Position numbers and translations under genes: made by a program. Below the pieces are notes generated by a model that saw only the letters and a program-made list of their open reading frames with translations, was not told the DNA's origin and made no database searches. A stretch of 64,000 nucleotides of DNA, taken from Helopsaltes ochotensis. Lineage: Eukaryota > Chordata > Aves > Passeriformes > Locustellidae. Numbering within the stretch: the stretch's first letter is position 1; each line of letters starts with the position of its first letter. The stretch is from contig VXBM01001574.1 in NCBI GenBank assembly GCA_013400155.1, positions 95,174 through 159,173 of the forward strand, read 5' to 3'. Below are positions 1 to 13,050 of the stretch, one piece after another.

Positions 1-3000
1 AGTAATAAAGCCCCAGCAGTAAATGCTGTCACTGTAGGAATCCTTAAAGCAGAGGGTGAAGACAAAATGAGACTTGTACAACGATGGGCTAGTTTGAGAC
101 CTATTGAGAAGGAAATAAAAAGAGGTTAGCAAGACAACTAAGTAGTTTGTTCCAGCAATTTGCCTTCACTGGTTTAAACTTCATGTTAAAATGACGTTTT
201 TATTGTTATAACACCGACACATCTTTAGGAGGAAATTAGTTAATAGGAGGGAATGATCTTTCAGCAAATTAAATGAAAGGCTACTATTTCCACTTGACAT
301 CTGTGAAACTGCTGCTACATTCCTTGGAGTAGTGCTTAGAGAAATAAATGAGCAAGTATTCCTTATAATTGAGCTTTAATGGTATCCATATGCTATATAT
401 CTTGTAATGGTGCTCATGTTGTGCAGTTTCGGTGTAGTATAAGAAAATTGAGTATTAGTCTGTCAAAGGCCCATTAATGTAAATGTCTTGATTCAATTCT
501 TAGCTGTGGAGAGGCTCGTGTTTAAAATACATCCCAGCAAATTGTGGTTGGTGCAGCAATTCTGACAGTCTTTCCGGTTCACCTTTCAGGTTGCCCGTTT
601 CATGTCATACAGCAACCTCTCTATGTAATGAAGTCTACTGGAATAAAGAAGATTTTTAAAATGTATTATTTTGAATTTAATTCTTTTCAAATGAATATTT
701 TCTAACAGGCATTAGAACATCCAGTCTTTCAGCAGTGTTGTTTCACATCATGTCACAGTGTTCTAGTGAGGCCATAAATGAACTGTTTTCTCTATCTTTC
801 ACCCAGAATTCCCTTTGTAAATTAATTGAGTTTTGCTTAACTAACTTAGTCAGCATTGTTTTAATGGCTAATAGCTTTTGGGCTTGTCTTTGAAGGCTTA
901 AATACGTCATTTGAATATTCAGCCTGTTGTATAGTTAAGGTTTACTGACATCTGAGATTTTCATGAGTAGTACAAGTTCACAACAGCCTACTTTTGAGTA
1001 AATTTTGTTTGTGAGACATATTGGTTTGTTGTTAATTGGTCATGAATTGACTAAACACGTCTTAGGTACTTCAGATGATTGGAAAAAGACTTGGTGCTGT
1101 CCACAGCAACTGCAGCTGTAGCTGTGGTGGTTCTTTATGCTTGCCTTTTAGGGAGGAGAAGGGAGCATGGCCTTCTATATTCCATCCCTGCATTCACCCA
1201 CACATCAAAGAAAATTTGGACTCTTATTGCTGGCCCTTGAAGATGCCCTTTGGAAATCTGCCTTCTTGAAAGAGGCAGGATTGAGAAACGGGGGTCATCT
1301 CAATTTTTTTATTTACTCTGATCACTTTGACTTGGGCCAGTGTTTTGCTCTCATATTCCCAAATATGTAATGTAATGTGTCAAGAAGTTACTCATAATAG
1401 ACCTAAAGATAGTTTATTTTGGTGGCTTTTGAGTTCAAGGTCTCTGTGGTACTGAAAAGACAATCGTGCACATTACCAAAAGTACTTATTTTGACTGACA
1501 TTATCTTTTAGAAGTGTCAGAAAAACAAACCACTATGCCATATCTATCCAGAACATACTGCATTCCAGACATGATCTTCATTGCACTGGAAAAACAAATA
1601 TGGTACTTCTTACAGGAAAATTCTTTCAAGAATGCTATATTATTCCAGTCTATGGCTGGGAATACAGAAAACAAAAAAGGGGGAAAAAAAGGGCAGGAAT
1701 GAAAAAAAAGCTTAAAATACTGATTCTTTCACTAAAGCCATCAAAAGCACTGAGGGATTACAAAAAACATTTAAAACCTTTGACCAAATGTTTTGCTGGA
1801 ATTGGGACAGAAACCCAATTTTCTTAAATGCTTTATAAAACTGTATCATCATTGTTCTCATTGATAATTTATAAAAGAAAAATAGCAATGTACTTTTCCT
1901 CTGTATGTTGTTAATATGCAAAAGCTTTTTCAAGGTGATTAGTGAAACACTGTGTGCTGGTACAGGAACAAAAAAATACACATATTGTCTCCAGCAGGGT
2001 TCCAGAAGTGTGGAGGATTTTTTCTGAGCCTTTTTATTCTATTACTTTAAATAGTAATCTCTTCATGCTTATTTCACTCATCCTTTATTATATTTTTCAT
2101 TGTATTGATTAAAATCCCATTACTGTTAAGAAAAGCTTACTTGACTACTTGATGCCAGGTCCTTTATTATCTGATAATCTGGTTTACAAAATCCTCCAAG
2201 GAATATCTTAAATGTGGCCATGAGTATAGTAGCGCATGGATTGTGATTATGTATTTTAAGTACTTTTAGAAGAAATGTTTAGTACTTCTCATTTTCTGCT
2301 CTACCAAGGTAACAAATGTCTTTCAGCCTTTTTCAGCTCTATTGGATTATTAAGTAATTTCCTTCTTCAGGATATTTACTGTAGTGAGGTATTGTAGTAA
2401 TTTAATACTGCAAAAAGATTATGGAACAATTTTTTTTTTCTTTAAAAATACGAGTCTTGACTAATCTGCCTTTCCTGAGTTTTTGGGGTAATGTTTGTAA
2501 TTTTTTTGTTTTTCTTCAATTTTTCTTTATGGTGTATTCAGATTGTCCTGGATCAGATTTTTTTAATGCATATGTGGGAATTAAGCTGTATTATGCTGTG
2601 CCTTGTTAACTGAGATAGTCAGCGTCATTGGTTTCTTGTAAATAGCTCATCTGTAAGATGAAGAGCAGCTGTGTAAAGGTATTTGCTGCTTGAAGTAATA
2701 GTAGGATTACTGATGAAGTTCGGGGTTAGGTAGAACATAGTTGAATAACTGATCATAGAAACTCTTATCACAGGAAACATGGAATAGTGTTATTTCCTCA
2801 GGTGAAAATCAGATTATGTGTCCATTTTTTGTTTGTTTTGGGGGTATTTTTTTCATTTGCCTGCTATACAGTAGAAACTTTTCTTGATCTTACCTTAATG
2901 AATAAATTTGATCATATTTTAGCTGTTGGTTACTTTTCTGTGATGATGCAAACAGCAATGAGCTTGATTCACTTATAGAGATGTGAGCCAATAAAATCAA

Positions 3001-3499
3001 ATTCAGTGTTTATTAAACATGGAGCAAAAGCATAACATTCAGAATCAGAATCTGATAAATACAATGTATCATTTCCTCTAGCCAAGTGATATGCCTGAAA
3101 CTAATGTAATTTGAGAAAAATAGAGATGGCCCTTTATTGTTAAAATGCCTGGATTATAGTGAATAAATGTATCTTCTATAAATGTATAAAGATGGAGGAA
3201 AGGATGTAAGTACTTCTTTAAAGTATTGATTTCAGTTTTATTTTTATGTGGTTAGTAACTATTGAAGGACAAAACTGTGTATAAACAAATGTGTCATTTG
3301 CTGGAGAAAAAAAAAATTTTTTTTTACATTGTATCACTGATTTTTAGAAAGAGAACCAGCTCTCAGTTCCTGAATCTGAATGGTGTTAAGAGAAAGGATT
3401 TATACATGATACACTTTTGTTTCAGTCTGGCTGCAGGGTTCCCTGCATTAGTATTAACTTTTTTGTCTCTGCAACAGTTTTAATAACAGTTACAGGGTT

Positions 3500-3575
3500 T
3501 TAATGCTCAATCAGTCCCTGTTGAAGCGACCACAAGTCTTTCTATTGGCTGTGAGTAAGGATCAAGGCCTTAGTG
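3500..3575. repeat. Probable ancient amniote repeat relic
   Basis: The pattern of a short T-rich CTTTCTATTGG phrase followed by GTGAGTAAGGATCAAGGCC resembles a degraded interspersed repeat common in birds and turtles. It is too diverged to name by eye, and the boundaries are approximate. Confidence 0.25.
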
Positions 3576-4984
3576 ACTGGCACTGAGAAAAACAAATGTT
3601 TATCTGATCCCAGAACAAATGGATTTTTATGACACAGCAATGTGTGGGTAAAGAGAAACAAAAAGATTGAAGCAGACTGGAAGAAGAGGACATTTATAGT
3701 CTTCTTAAAGCATTTGTCAAAACAGATTATGTCTTTCCCAACACTAGTCTGAAAAAGACTACTTAAGTTTTTTCGATCTAGGGAAGCTGTCCCTTTCAGT
3801 GAACCCGAATGCCATTTCAGTAGAGTTTCATACAGCTGTCACAGCATCTGTGACAGCAGATACTGAGGAGAGGTTTTCCTCAACAGCAGTGGTGTCTCTG
3901 TATTGTACATGTTTAGATTGATACATATACCTGCACATCCATATGCAAGTGTAATTTACGGCATTTGTAAAGTTAATGCTAATATCTGATGAATTTCTCA
4001 GCTGCAAGTCCTGTGACAAGCTGTCCAATATCTGAAGCCACTATTGATCCAGCAGCTGTATTAGAAGCAGAAATAATTGACTGTCAGTCAGCAAGCCTTT
4101 GACGTAGGCTCCTTGCAATGACTGGTAGCTACAAAATGGCTTGGAACAGACCTTTGCAACTTGTCAGCCCATTATTTTTAATAATGGTGCCATGCCGTTA
4201 GTGTAATGATTTTGGTTCTATGATTCAAGCATTTAGTGGCACCACGTGCAGCATCAAACACAATAAATGTGACTAGGTGCTTTGAAAGACTTTTTAACCT
4301 GAATGACTGTGAATGCATATAAAGTATATTTGTGATACGAGAAGCTGATACGAGCTAATTGAGTTCAGAGAAGGAAAAGATTAAATCCGCTTTTCAGATT
4401 TACTGTCTGATGATAAGGAATGTATATGAACTGTATAGACAAGAGTGATACAGATATATTTTAAATGACTGAAATTGAGATTAGGATTATTTAGGGTATT
4501 GAAAAATTAGTGCTAGGAAGTGAGAAAGTGGAAATTAGTGGCAGAGAAATTACATACAGGTGTCACTTGCCATCTGTGCTTTGGTGCTTTGAATCTTTAC
4601 TTGCTCTTTTAAGTCCTCATCAAACCCAAAAGACCAAATAGTGGGATTTTTGTCCTGTCCAGGACATCAGTAGTGGCTTTTCTTCAAAAACTGGTACAGC
4701 CCTTCTGATAAAGAAACCACTGTTTTCACAGTATTTCAATACATTAATTCTCTTGATTGGGTTGTGAATGTCCTTAGTCTGGATTGGAGGGGACTGCTGT
4801 TGCAGGATCTCCACCAGACAAACACATCTCACTGCCTTCACTTGAGCATGTTTTGAAACAATTTGATCTCCAGTGACTGGCAGTAAAACAGAGAATATCT
4901 CATAACAAGGAGGTTGACTGGGAGAGCAAGAGGAGAGTTGTGGAACCAGAAAAGAACAGAGCAGCCAAAAAAAAAAAAATAGTG

Positions 4985-5085
4985 AAGTTCTGGGTTCTAG
5001 CACCAATTCTCCACCCTATTTCTATGTAACCTAGTCACCTCCAAATGCAAACTGCTCAACACTCCTCCTCATAACAAATTTTACA
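4985..5085 (+). repeat. MIR-like SINE relic
   Basis: The phrase TTCTGGGTTCTAGCACCAA, followed by a CTCCACC block, TGTAACCTAGTCACC and a run ending CCTCATAACAAATTTTACAG, follows the order of the MIR consensus (GGGTTCGAA, CTGCCAC, GTGACC, CTCATCTGTAAA) with many substitutions. An antisense frame overlapping it at 4620-5006 is not supported as a gene. Confidence 0.35.
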
Positions 5086-5638
5086 GACAAAGGAAGTTAA
5101 TAACATTTCTTTGCACTTGGACAATACAACTGCTAGAGCAAAAGAACAATTTAGCGAAACTTGAACATCCATTACTAGTAGAGAAAATCTGATATGGGTT
5201 AGAAACTGAAGTCAGAAGTTAATGAACTAATCAGGGTAGAGGGGAGATTTATAGCAAATCCTCAGGAGAAAAGAACAGGATAACCTAAAAGCTGAATGTT
5301 GGAAAAATGATGTAGAACTGGGAGCAGAGTCTTACAGAGGGATGTACTGACGAAAGTATTTCAAAAGTGCCAAGTGCCATGGCTACGGTGGTTTTAAGGC
5401 AGCAAGCAATCTTAATGTGAAATGTGAAGTTCTAAAATAAGCTTTAAACTTACATAGTTTGTCTTTTAGTAATTAAAGGCATGGTAGAGAAGATAAGAAT
5501 CAATATAAATGGTGTTTCTCCTAGGTTTTTTCCAAAATTCTTAAGTATTTTCCTGCCCAGTGAACCTGAGAAGCAGGAGTTAGTTTTTTCTTGCTTTCCT
5601 TAGGATGATTTTCTTTGGGTTTGGTTTTGTAAGGTTTT

Positions 5639-5695
5639 TGACCTTAAAGGTCAGTAACTCTGAGTTACACCGCTTGCTACAGCAGGAAATTTCCT
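5639..5695. promoter_or_regulatory. Cluster of three perfect palindromes, candidate cis-element
   Basis: Three palindromes lie within 57 bases. TGACCTTAAAGGTCA (5639-5653) is an everted pair of AGGTCA nuclear-receptor half-sites. It abuts GTAACTCTGAGTTAC (5654-5668), a 7-1-7 palindrome. After 15 bases comes AGGAAATTTCCT (5684-5695), a 12-base palindrome with a kappaB-like core. The symmetry is seen directly; any protein binding is inference. Confidence 0.35.
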
Positions 5696-8600
5696 TCTAA
5701 TACTACCTTCTTTTATTCTGTCTTAACTTATCACATGGATGGCAGAACTGTGAAATTCCATTCATTACTTTCATTTCCTGTTATTTTCACTTCTCTTTGG
5801 GGACCTGATTAAAAGTAGTCCATGCTAGTACTTATTATCTCTGGCGTTGCTCTGTTGTGTTCTATTCCCTCTTGCTTTTTTAGCCTTTGGAATTGATTAA
5901 TTAAACCTTAGTATATAAAGTAATAGGAAGCACAAATTGTTTAGTTTATTCATTAGTGTGTGGTGAGAGGCATGTAGGTCTGTGCTGTGCTCAGATAACT
6001 TTTATCAGAAATTATTATGGTAACAAGTACAGTTTCAGTACAGTTTTGGATGGTGACACTGAAAAGTACCTCTAAACACTTGATGTGTGTCATATTGATA
6101 TTTCAGATCATGTAACGACTACTAATTGTCTCTCCCTTTCTCCATGTGGGCATGTAAATGTGAGCTTAGTGCTCTGTTGGTTTGCCACAGAATGCCAGTT
6201 CCACAAGCTTTGATGCCCCTTTAGAGCACCAGAAATATGAGAAGTGTCACGGGGAAGACAGCCATAAGGAAAGGTTTGTACGAACCCTGCCTGTAAAATC
6301 CTAAAGAAAGTCAGTGTTTATTCCACAGAGAAATGTTACAGGAATTTGATGTAAACACAGCAGCCCAACAGTCTGGGTGTACTGTTTTGTAAAAATAAGA
6401 TACTCTGATTATTTTAAGTGTCAATAGAAATATTATCACTAGATCCAGATGTCCAAAAACCATGTATCAGACCACAAAAGAAGTATACAATAGTATCTGG
6501 TCTTTTTGGAGCCCATGGAGGAGGTGATTTATTTTTATTCTCAGCAGCTGTCAGACTTCAATGCATTCAGTAAAGCATGGTCTTCCCAAAGGCAATTTTA
6601 CTGGCCTTTGCTTGTTCTCTGCTGCTCTCCAGAGGCAGATGAGATTGTTTCCTCTTTGCCTTGGTTCTCTGTGGCGTTTTGGTCTCCACCTGGGTCTTGG
6701 CTCCTCCTGCTCCATGTCTGCTGTTTCTACTCACTGTAGTGTCCTCTCACATAAGTGTTCAGGAGCCATCACTACTCTGACCTAATCATGAGCAGATATC
6801 TTTCACCACAGAGAACATTTAATGGGCTTTCCTGTAGAATGACTTGGACATGGAGTAGACAGAACTCTCTTGCCTTCCCTGTGTTCACCACTGCTGACTG
6901 ACCCTTCAGGGTGGGGGGGAATTGTCCTGGCAGAGGCCATAGCACAGGATGGTACTGGAAATTTTGTACTTCATGTACCTCCTTCTCACTCTCTGCTTTT
7001 ACATTAATAGTGCACTTCATTCTCTGTTCCTGTTATGTCCAGTTTCAAGAGGAATTGCCTATTGGGTGGTTACTTCGGTGAAGATCAGTCCACTGGATAA
7101 CATTTGAACATTTTACCCTTTTGCCTGAAAGTACAGTAAAGAGTCAGTCACCATTCTAGGGCAGTTTTAGTGGTCTCTGAGTATGTTTCCTTTTAAAGAT
7201 AAAAGGCAAAAATTCTGGGTGGAGGGTAGCCTTTCTTCTTGGTAAAAGTAACTGTAAACATTGCCTTTGAAGGACCTGATGAACTTCACAGAATAAAGCA
7301 GGGATCTTGTTTTAAAATCTGTTTCATATCCATCATCTGTTTCATCCATCTTTTGGGGGCTGTGCTGGTAGTTTCTCAAGTGATGAACAGTTAGCCACAG
7401 CAATCTGATTTGTCTATTCTCATTTCCAGACATATAATGATGTGCATGTGTCTCCAATACAAATGGATGTATCTCCTGCACTGGCAAAATTGAAGTGGCC
7501 AGGAGATCAGCATATATTAATGCTCACATAGCGTATGAATAGGCAAATAGACAAAATTGTTGTTCTCAAACTGATAGCTCTTGAGGCTATACCTCTTTAT
7601 TATATCACTTGTTGCAGTAAAAAACATTTGTTTTGTCTGACATTGCGGACATGTGTAGAAATTCTTTTTATTTCCTGTCATCCCATAAAATTGAGTTGAC
7701 TAACTTGTGTTAGTCTTCCTCCTGGGGTTGCTGATGGTACTAATTCACTGTCTGCCTCTTCCTGCTAAGTCAGCGACCCTAAAGACCATCTCTCCAGCTA
7801 AGCCCTGGTATCAGTCAGTCTTTAGAGAGGGCAGTTGGACTGAGCAGGAAGCTGCCAGCTGGGCAGTGGTCAGGCAAGAGCAGTAGTTAACACATTTGTG
7901 GTCACAGCTGAAAAACTAACCAGCTGTTAGAATTTGCCTGCATGATCCTTCTCACAAAGAGGAATAAAACAGATGTCAAAAACTAACCTGCAGGCTAGCT
8001 AGCTGATTTTCAGTTTCTTTTTCAGCTGTCTCCAGCTGTCGAGACAGTGAATAAGAGGTGCTTGACCCGATTATAATCATTTTCCTGTCTCAGAGAAGGG
8101 ATACTATGGCAAAGTCAGAGCTCCAGCAGGAGTCTGGATGCCTTGGGTGATTCTGGGACCACTTAAGCCTGCAAAAAGTTAACTGTCATTTACTGGAAGT
8201 TGGATAGGAAGATGTTGACACTTGCTGGTGGGGCTAGAAATACCGGTTACTGTGCTAGTCCTGTCACAGGTTCCCGAGTTGGACCCTGCCTTGGGAGCTC
8301 CCACTACAAGATTTGAGTGGAAAAGCTGTGAGTGCCAGTGGTGCGTGCTGACATGGGATTTCTGTACCTTTCTTTCTACTCTCAAACAAGGGTAAGGATA
8401 ATTTCCCAGTTAGTGGGAAAATAAAAACACATGAAGTGTCTTTGAAGCATTAACAAATAAGTCATCAGGTTCAGTGCTTGTGAAGACAGGCCCTTAAACC
8501 AAGATCCTATATTTTGTGCTTTTGGGGGTGGGGGAGAAAGAAATAAATTTTAAAAAAACCCTCTTCTTAGCATTTAGTTTATCAAATAGAATGATTGAAA

Positions 8601-8907
8601 CTTTAAGCAAGCATTGGCTGTGTGCCTCATAGTTGTGTTTGGTTTAAATTTTGATTTAAAATATGAATCTCTAATTAAAACTCAACTCATACAGCATAGT
8701 TTATTAGCATTGTTAGTTAGCTGCAGTACTAAAAGGAGAAAGATGTAGCACAGGAGTTTGAAAGGAACCTCTTCTAAAAAGTATTAACAGCCGATCATTC
8801 TTTAACTCCCCCAGTGTGGTCTGTGGTATTGGATTTAGCCTCTCAGCAGGTTGTGAGGAAAGAATGATCAGCACTAGTTTCTGGGAAGAAAAGAAGCTGC
8901 TCTTCAT

Positions 8908-8945
8908 TTTCTTTTTTTCTTTTTTGGTTTTTTTTTTTTTTTTTT
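8908..8945. repeat. T-rich low-complexity tract
   Basis: This is a run of T with scattered C and G, ending in about 18 consecutive T. It may be the A-tail of a retroposon on the opposite strand, but no recognisable element body adjoins it. Confidence 0.7.
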
Positions 8946-9112
8946 GGTGACACATTGACAAATGGTTCCATGCAGGGCAATCCAAAAAATTATTCTTATT
9001 AAAATACTTTCAGCTATGGCAATCCTAAATAATGCATGTAACATTAGACACTCTATGAAAATGGCCTCTGAAAATCATCCTTTTGGCTGCCATTTGTCTC
9101 CCTTTCCTTGGA

Positions 9113-9196
9113 GATCACAGTATGGGTCAGGTTGGAAGGGACCACACTGGATCATCTGGTCCAACCTTCCTGCTCAAGCAAGGTTATCCTAGAGTC
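9113..9196 (-). mobile_element. CR1 LINE 3'-end fragment
   Basis: The text GGGTCAGGTTGGAAGGGACC followed by ATCATCTGGTCCAACC and CCTGCTCAAGCAAGGTTATCC is the reverse complement of the avian CR1 3' end. The element is in antisense orientation to MAN1A1 and is only about 85 bases long, the usual extreme 5' truncation. It resembles the subfamily of the long copy at 18960-20886, whose 3' end reads as its complement. Confidence 0.85.
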
Positions 9197-9614
9197 CTCT
9201 CCCAGAGGATGCCACTGTAGTATCCATAAAATACTTTCCCCCCTGTATTTGCTTAATTTTTATGTTGAGTGTGTGTGTGCATTTAGAACATAAATCACAA
9301 ATAGATACTGAGTATGTAAATGAAAAATATGATCATTTACTGATCTCTCTTTGTTTGTTCTAAGGAGCCCTAGTTGATTTAATTAAATTAAAATATTATG
9401 AAGGACTGGTAGTGATAGAAAAGAAATACACCAAAAGCTTTGGCAGTATATAGACTGAAGGTTTTTGCAATATATAAACACTTTATTAGAAATGCTTTGA
9501 CTGGACACTGTGTGTTTATACTGACTTTTTATAAAAGTAAGACATAGGAGTAATGAGCAATTCTGCCCAAAATGGACTGTGCCCTTGGAGATTGTTCTAA
9601 CTGAATTGAAATAT

Positions 9615-9668
9615 AAAATCACAGAAAGGTTAGGATTGGAACAGACCTTAAAAATCATTTAGCTCCTA
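9615..9668 (-). mobile_element. Very short CR1 LINE 3'-end fragment
   Basis: AAATCACAGAAAGGTTAGGA followed by TTGGAACAGACCTTAAAAATCATTTAG matches the terminal 50 bases or so of CR1 in reverse orientation, with several mismatches. It is likely an independent, heavily truncated insertion 420 bases from the previous fragment. Confidence 0.6.
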
Positions 9669-12640
9669 AAAAAACCATTAAAAATAAATTGTGAGGTATG
9701 AAAAAAATTTTGTGTAATTAAAGATTTTAAAATATGACATTACAGAGTGTTTATCTCCAGTCCTCCCATTTGTTATGTGTATCAGCCTGTAGAGAGTTCA
9801 AAAAGCCGTCTGGTACCTGTGAAGCTAATTGAAATTTTGATATTCGGGCACCTGGCAAGGGGTAACTGTAGGAGACTGGTCTCCATGGGTTTGCTCTGTA
9901 ACAGGAAAGACTCCATCTTCAGTTTAATCTCCTTTGTGGAGTGATTTAATTCTGTTATCTCCCTGTACTGATTATCAGGGGAGCCCCAAAGATATTAATT
10001 TCAATGGATACCCTTGCTGGAGTTACAGTGCTCTCACATTTCCCCACCTCCTCTTGTGGTCAGATCTGTAGCTGGCACACAGTATGTCTGCTGAGTTACA
10101 GTGTGGGGTTTCAGCTATGCAGCCAAGTGGCATGTGGTCATAATTTTAAGACTAAAACATGGAAAAGCAATCATATTATGCTTTCAAAATTGTCTGGGGA
10201 CCACAGACTTCCTTTGGGGAAAAAAGCGGAGGATGATTTGTGGTTTTCTTTGGCAAAAAACCACTGATAATTCTACATCACTTCTGTTTTCAAGGCATGT
10301 TTGCTTGGGGGTTGAGATTCAAGGAGAAACATGAAGTGCATCCTGGGGTGCTGGGAGGGGAAAGCTGCAAGGAAGTTGGTGCGTCCATTGCAACACCCTC
10401 TGCCTGTTTCTCAACCTCCATTTGGAAAGGTCCCTCTCTCTCCTGGGTGTCTGAGTGACAGCTGGTGGTGTGGAGAGACGTAAGCCATGTTCTGGGGACT
10501 GGGCCGGGCAGCGCTCTGCTCCTGCAGAAATCCTCTTAAAACAGGCTAAATCCTAACCAGCTCCAGTCACAAGCTGTACTTTCCAGGCAGATCTTCCTTG
10601 GTCCCTCAGCATTGTTGGAAGTACCAGGCACAACCTGCATGCTCCTGCTCTGGTGAATTTCAATGGACCCTTCTCAGTGATTTCTCTGTCACAGCATTTT
10701 CACCCACAGCTGCAGGGTGGGTTCTTACAGAAAAAAAATCAGCAGTGGTAAAGTCCAAAGGGGCTGTTGGGACTTACTTTCATATTTAATTCCAAAACCT
10801 TTCTCAACAGCGGTACTTGGATGCTTCACATTTTTGCTTCTGTGTCTCTTTTATTCTGGCCTTTCACCTTTTTTACTGGCTAAGTCTGCAGGAAGATACT
10901 GACTATCCTGTTGTGCTGGTGTGGTTTGCATTAAATATTGAAATTCTGACTTCTTGCTTTGCCTTCAGCTTGCGGAGTTGTCCTGGCATCCTCCAGGAAA
11001 GGTTGGGGTATAATAAACAAGTTGTCTGCGGAGACAAACAGTTCTGCTCACTGATGACAAGAATTTTGATAAGTGTTTTGGCCCTTTGAAGTATTTGTGC
11101 AGTTTCCCTGAGGATTTGCTTTTCCTTTCAGTTGAAAATTAGCTGCTGCTTTATATATACTGGGGATGTAGTATAATTTTTGAAAACTCTTTTAAATATG
11201 GTTGTGCTTCTGAATTTCAGTAATTTTTAAAACGACAAACTTTGAATATTTATATTTCCTCTGTGGTTGCCTCTCTTGGTACACTCTGTACATTTTAGAA
11301 GACTTAGTGATCTCATATTTTCTGTTTTCATGTACAGATGGCCCAACAATGGTCTGCTGGAAAAATACTGAATTGAGTTACTAGCAGCCCAGGTCAATCA
11401 GGCTCATGTTTCCCAAGGAATGAATGACAGTGGAATTACAAACACTGGTTTTCAGATTCTGTGGCACTCAGTGTTCAGAAACAAAATTTATAAAATCAGT
11501 AAGAAATACTATAAACCAAAATATTATGCTTCTCTGATCCAGATCCTCACTTCAAATTTGTCTTACTTACATAAGAGAAGTTATAATAAGTCCTAAAGTT
11601 CTATGAATGTATGTGGTGGTTTCACGTTCTCCAAATCTTGCTTTGATTTTTAGTTAAGGTTTTGCTTTGATTGGGAGGAGTGATCTGCACATAAGTTTGG
11701 CGCAGAGTCATAAACCACGTTTTGAGAATCTCCCAAATGCCCTGATCATCCTTTGGGTTCAGATTGCTGCTGTTGTTTCTTGACTTGAGTAATGACAAAA
11801 AACACCTGTAGGAACTTGCAACATTATGTAGGTTTGCTAAAACTTGGGAGTAGAAATAAAACCTTTCACCAGAAACTGAGATTTGCATCTCAAGAGTTCA
11901 GGAAGCCAATGCACAACTTCATAACTGAAAAGTAATGAGATACCCAGGATTAACTTTATGGCTGTAGAGTAAATTGGTACCTAGCATTGCCTTTTTTAAC
12001 TTTGCAGAAGTTTTTGTTCAACCTGATAATGGTGAAGAGCTTGAAAAATGAGTTGGGAGCGCTGGTTATGTTACCTCATGCATGGGCAGAAATCAGTATT
12101 TTACTATGCCTAGTTATTAAGATTTACTGAGCTGTTAGATTTATTTATTGCATGTTATTTTCTAGGGCACCTCAAGTAATTTGTAAATGTACTCATTGTT
12201 TATAATCCCTGATACAGATGTCTTTTTCTATTTACTTCATTCTGTTCAGGTTCTCTCTTTTAAAAAAGTTCTGTTTTGTTTAAAAGTATACAATATTTGG
12301 AGGGTGGGAGGGCAGGGTTGATAAAAGAGCTCCGTCTTAATTTCTTTTTTCTTTTTTTTTTTCTTTTTTAAGCCAAGATACTGTTAAACAAAAGTCAAAG
12401 TCTACTTTCCCAATCAAAAATGATCAGAGTGTGAAATCTCTCACATTCTGTATGCTAAAAGCTTTGCTGAGTATTTCCTGGTCAGGAGCTGACTGTCTGC
12501 ACAATGCACGCTGGACTGCCATCTTAAAATAAGGATGGAGTTAAATGGAATCAAAAGCAGTACTGTGGCTATACGAGTTAGTGTGAGGGAATATAGAAAT
12601 GTACCTGCTCCATTGCTCCTGAAGATGAAATATATCCTAT

Positions 12641-13050
12641 GAAGATGATCAGAGGGCTGGGGCACCCCTGGAGACACCTCTCTCTGGAGTCAGGGAGAAT
12701 TGGGCTGTTAACCTGGAGAAGTGTTTGGAGAGACCTCAAAGCAGCTTGTACCTAATGGAGTCTGCAAGAGAGCTGAGAGGGACTTTTGCCAAGGGCAGGT
12801 AGTGATAGGACAAGGAGGAATGGCATTAAACTGTAAGAGATTAGGTTAGGTTAGATACCAGGAAGAAATTATTGTATGTGAGGGAGGGGAGACACTGGAC
12901 TCAGCTGCCCAGAGAAGCTGTGGAGTGAGGTGTTCGAGGCCACGTGGGACAGGGCTTTGAGCAACCTGTGAAAGGTGCTCCCCTCCATGGCAGGGGGGTT
13001 GGAACCAGATGATTTTTACTGTCCCTTTCAAACCAGACCATTCTATGATA
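12641..13050 (+). mobile_element. CR1 LINE 3'-end fragment
   Basis: Sequence from GATCAGAGGGCTGGGGCACC through GGAGAGACCTCAAAGCAGC and GTGGGACAGGGCTTTGAGCAACCTG to ACCATTCTATGAT is the 3' part of CR1 ORF2 and its 3' UTR, in sense orientation. It ends in the ATTCTATGA-type terminal motif typical of CR1. The frame is broken by indels; about 410 bases remain. The TTAGGT repeats at 12841 belong to this element and are not telomeric. Confidence 0.88.

Noticed and set aside
4620..5006. 128-codon open frame on the minus strand
   Set aside because: Overlaps a MIR-like relic and an A run, has no recognisable domain, lies antisense within an intron and has no splice or promoter context.
11612..11900. 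Possible LTR start at TGTGGTGGTTTCAC
   Set aside because: Only the first dozen bases resemble avian LTR termini; no matching end, poly(A) signal or flanking duplication could be found.
12841..12858. TTAGGT repeats suggesting an interstitial telomere sequence
   Set aside because: The short run is TTAGGT-like rather than TTAGGG and lies inside a CR1 element whose sequence explains it.
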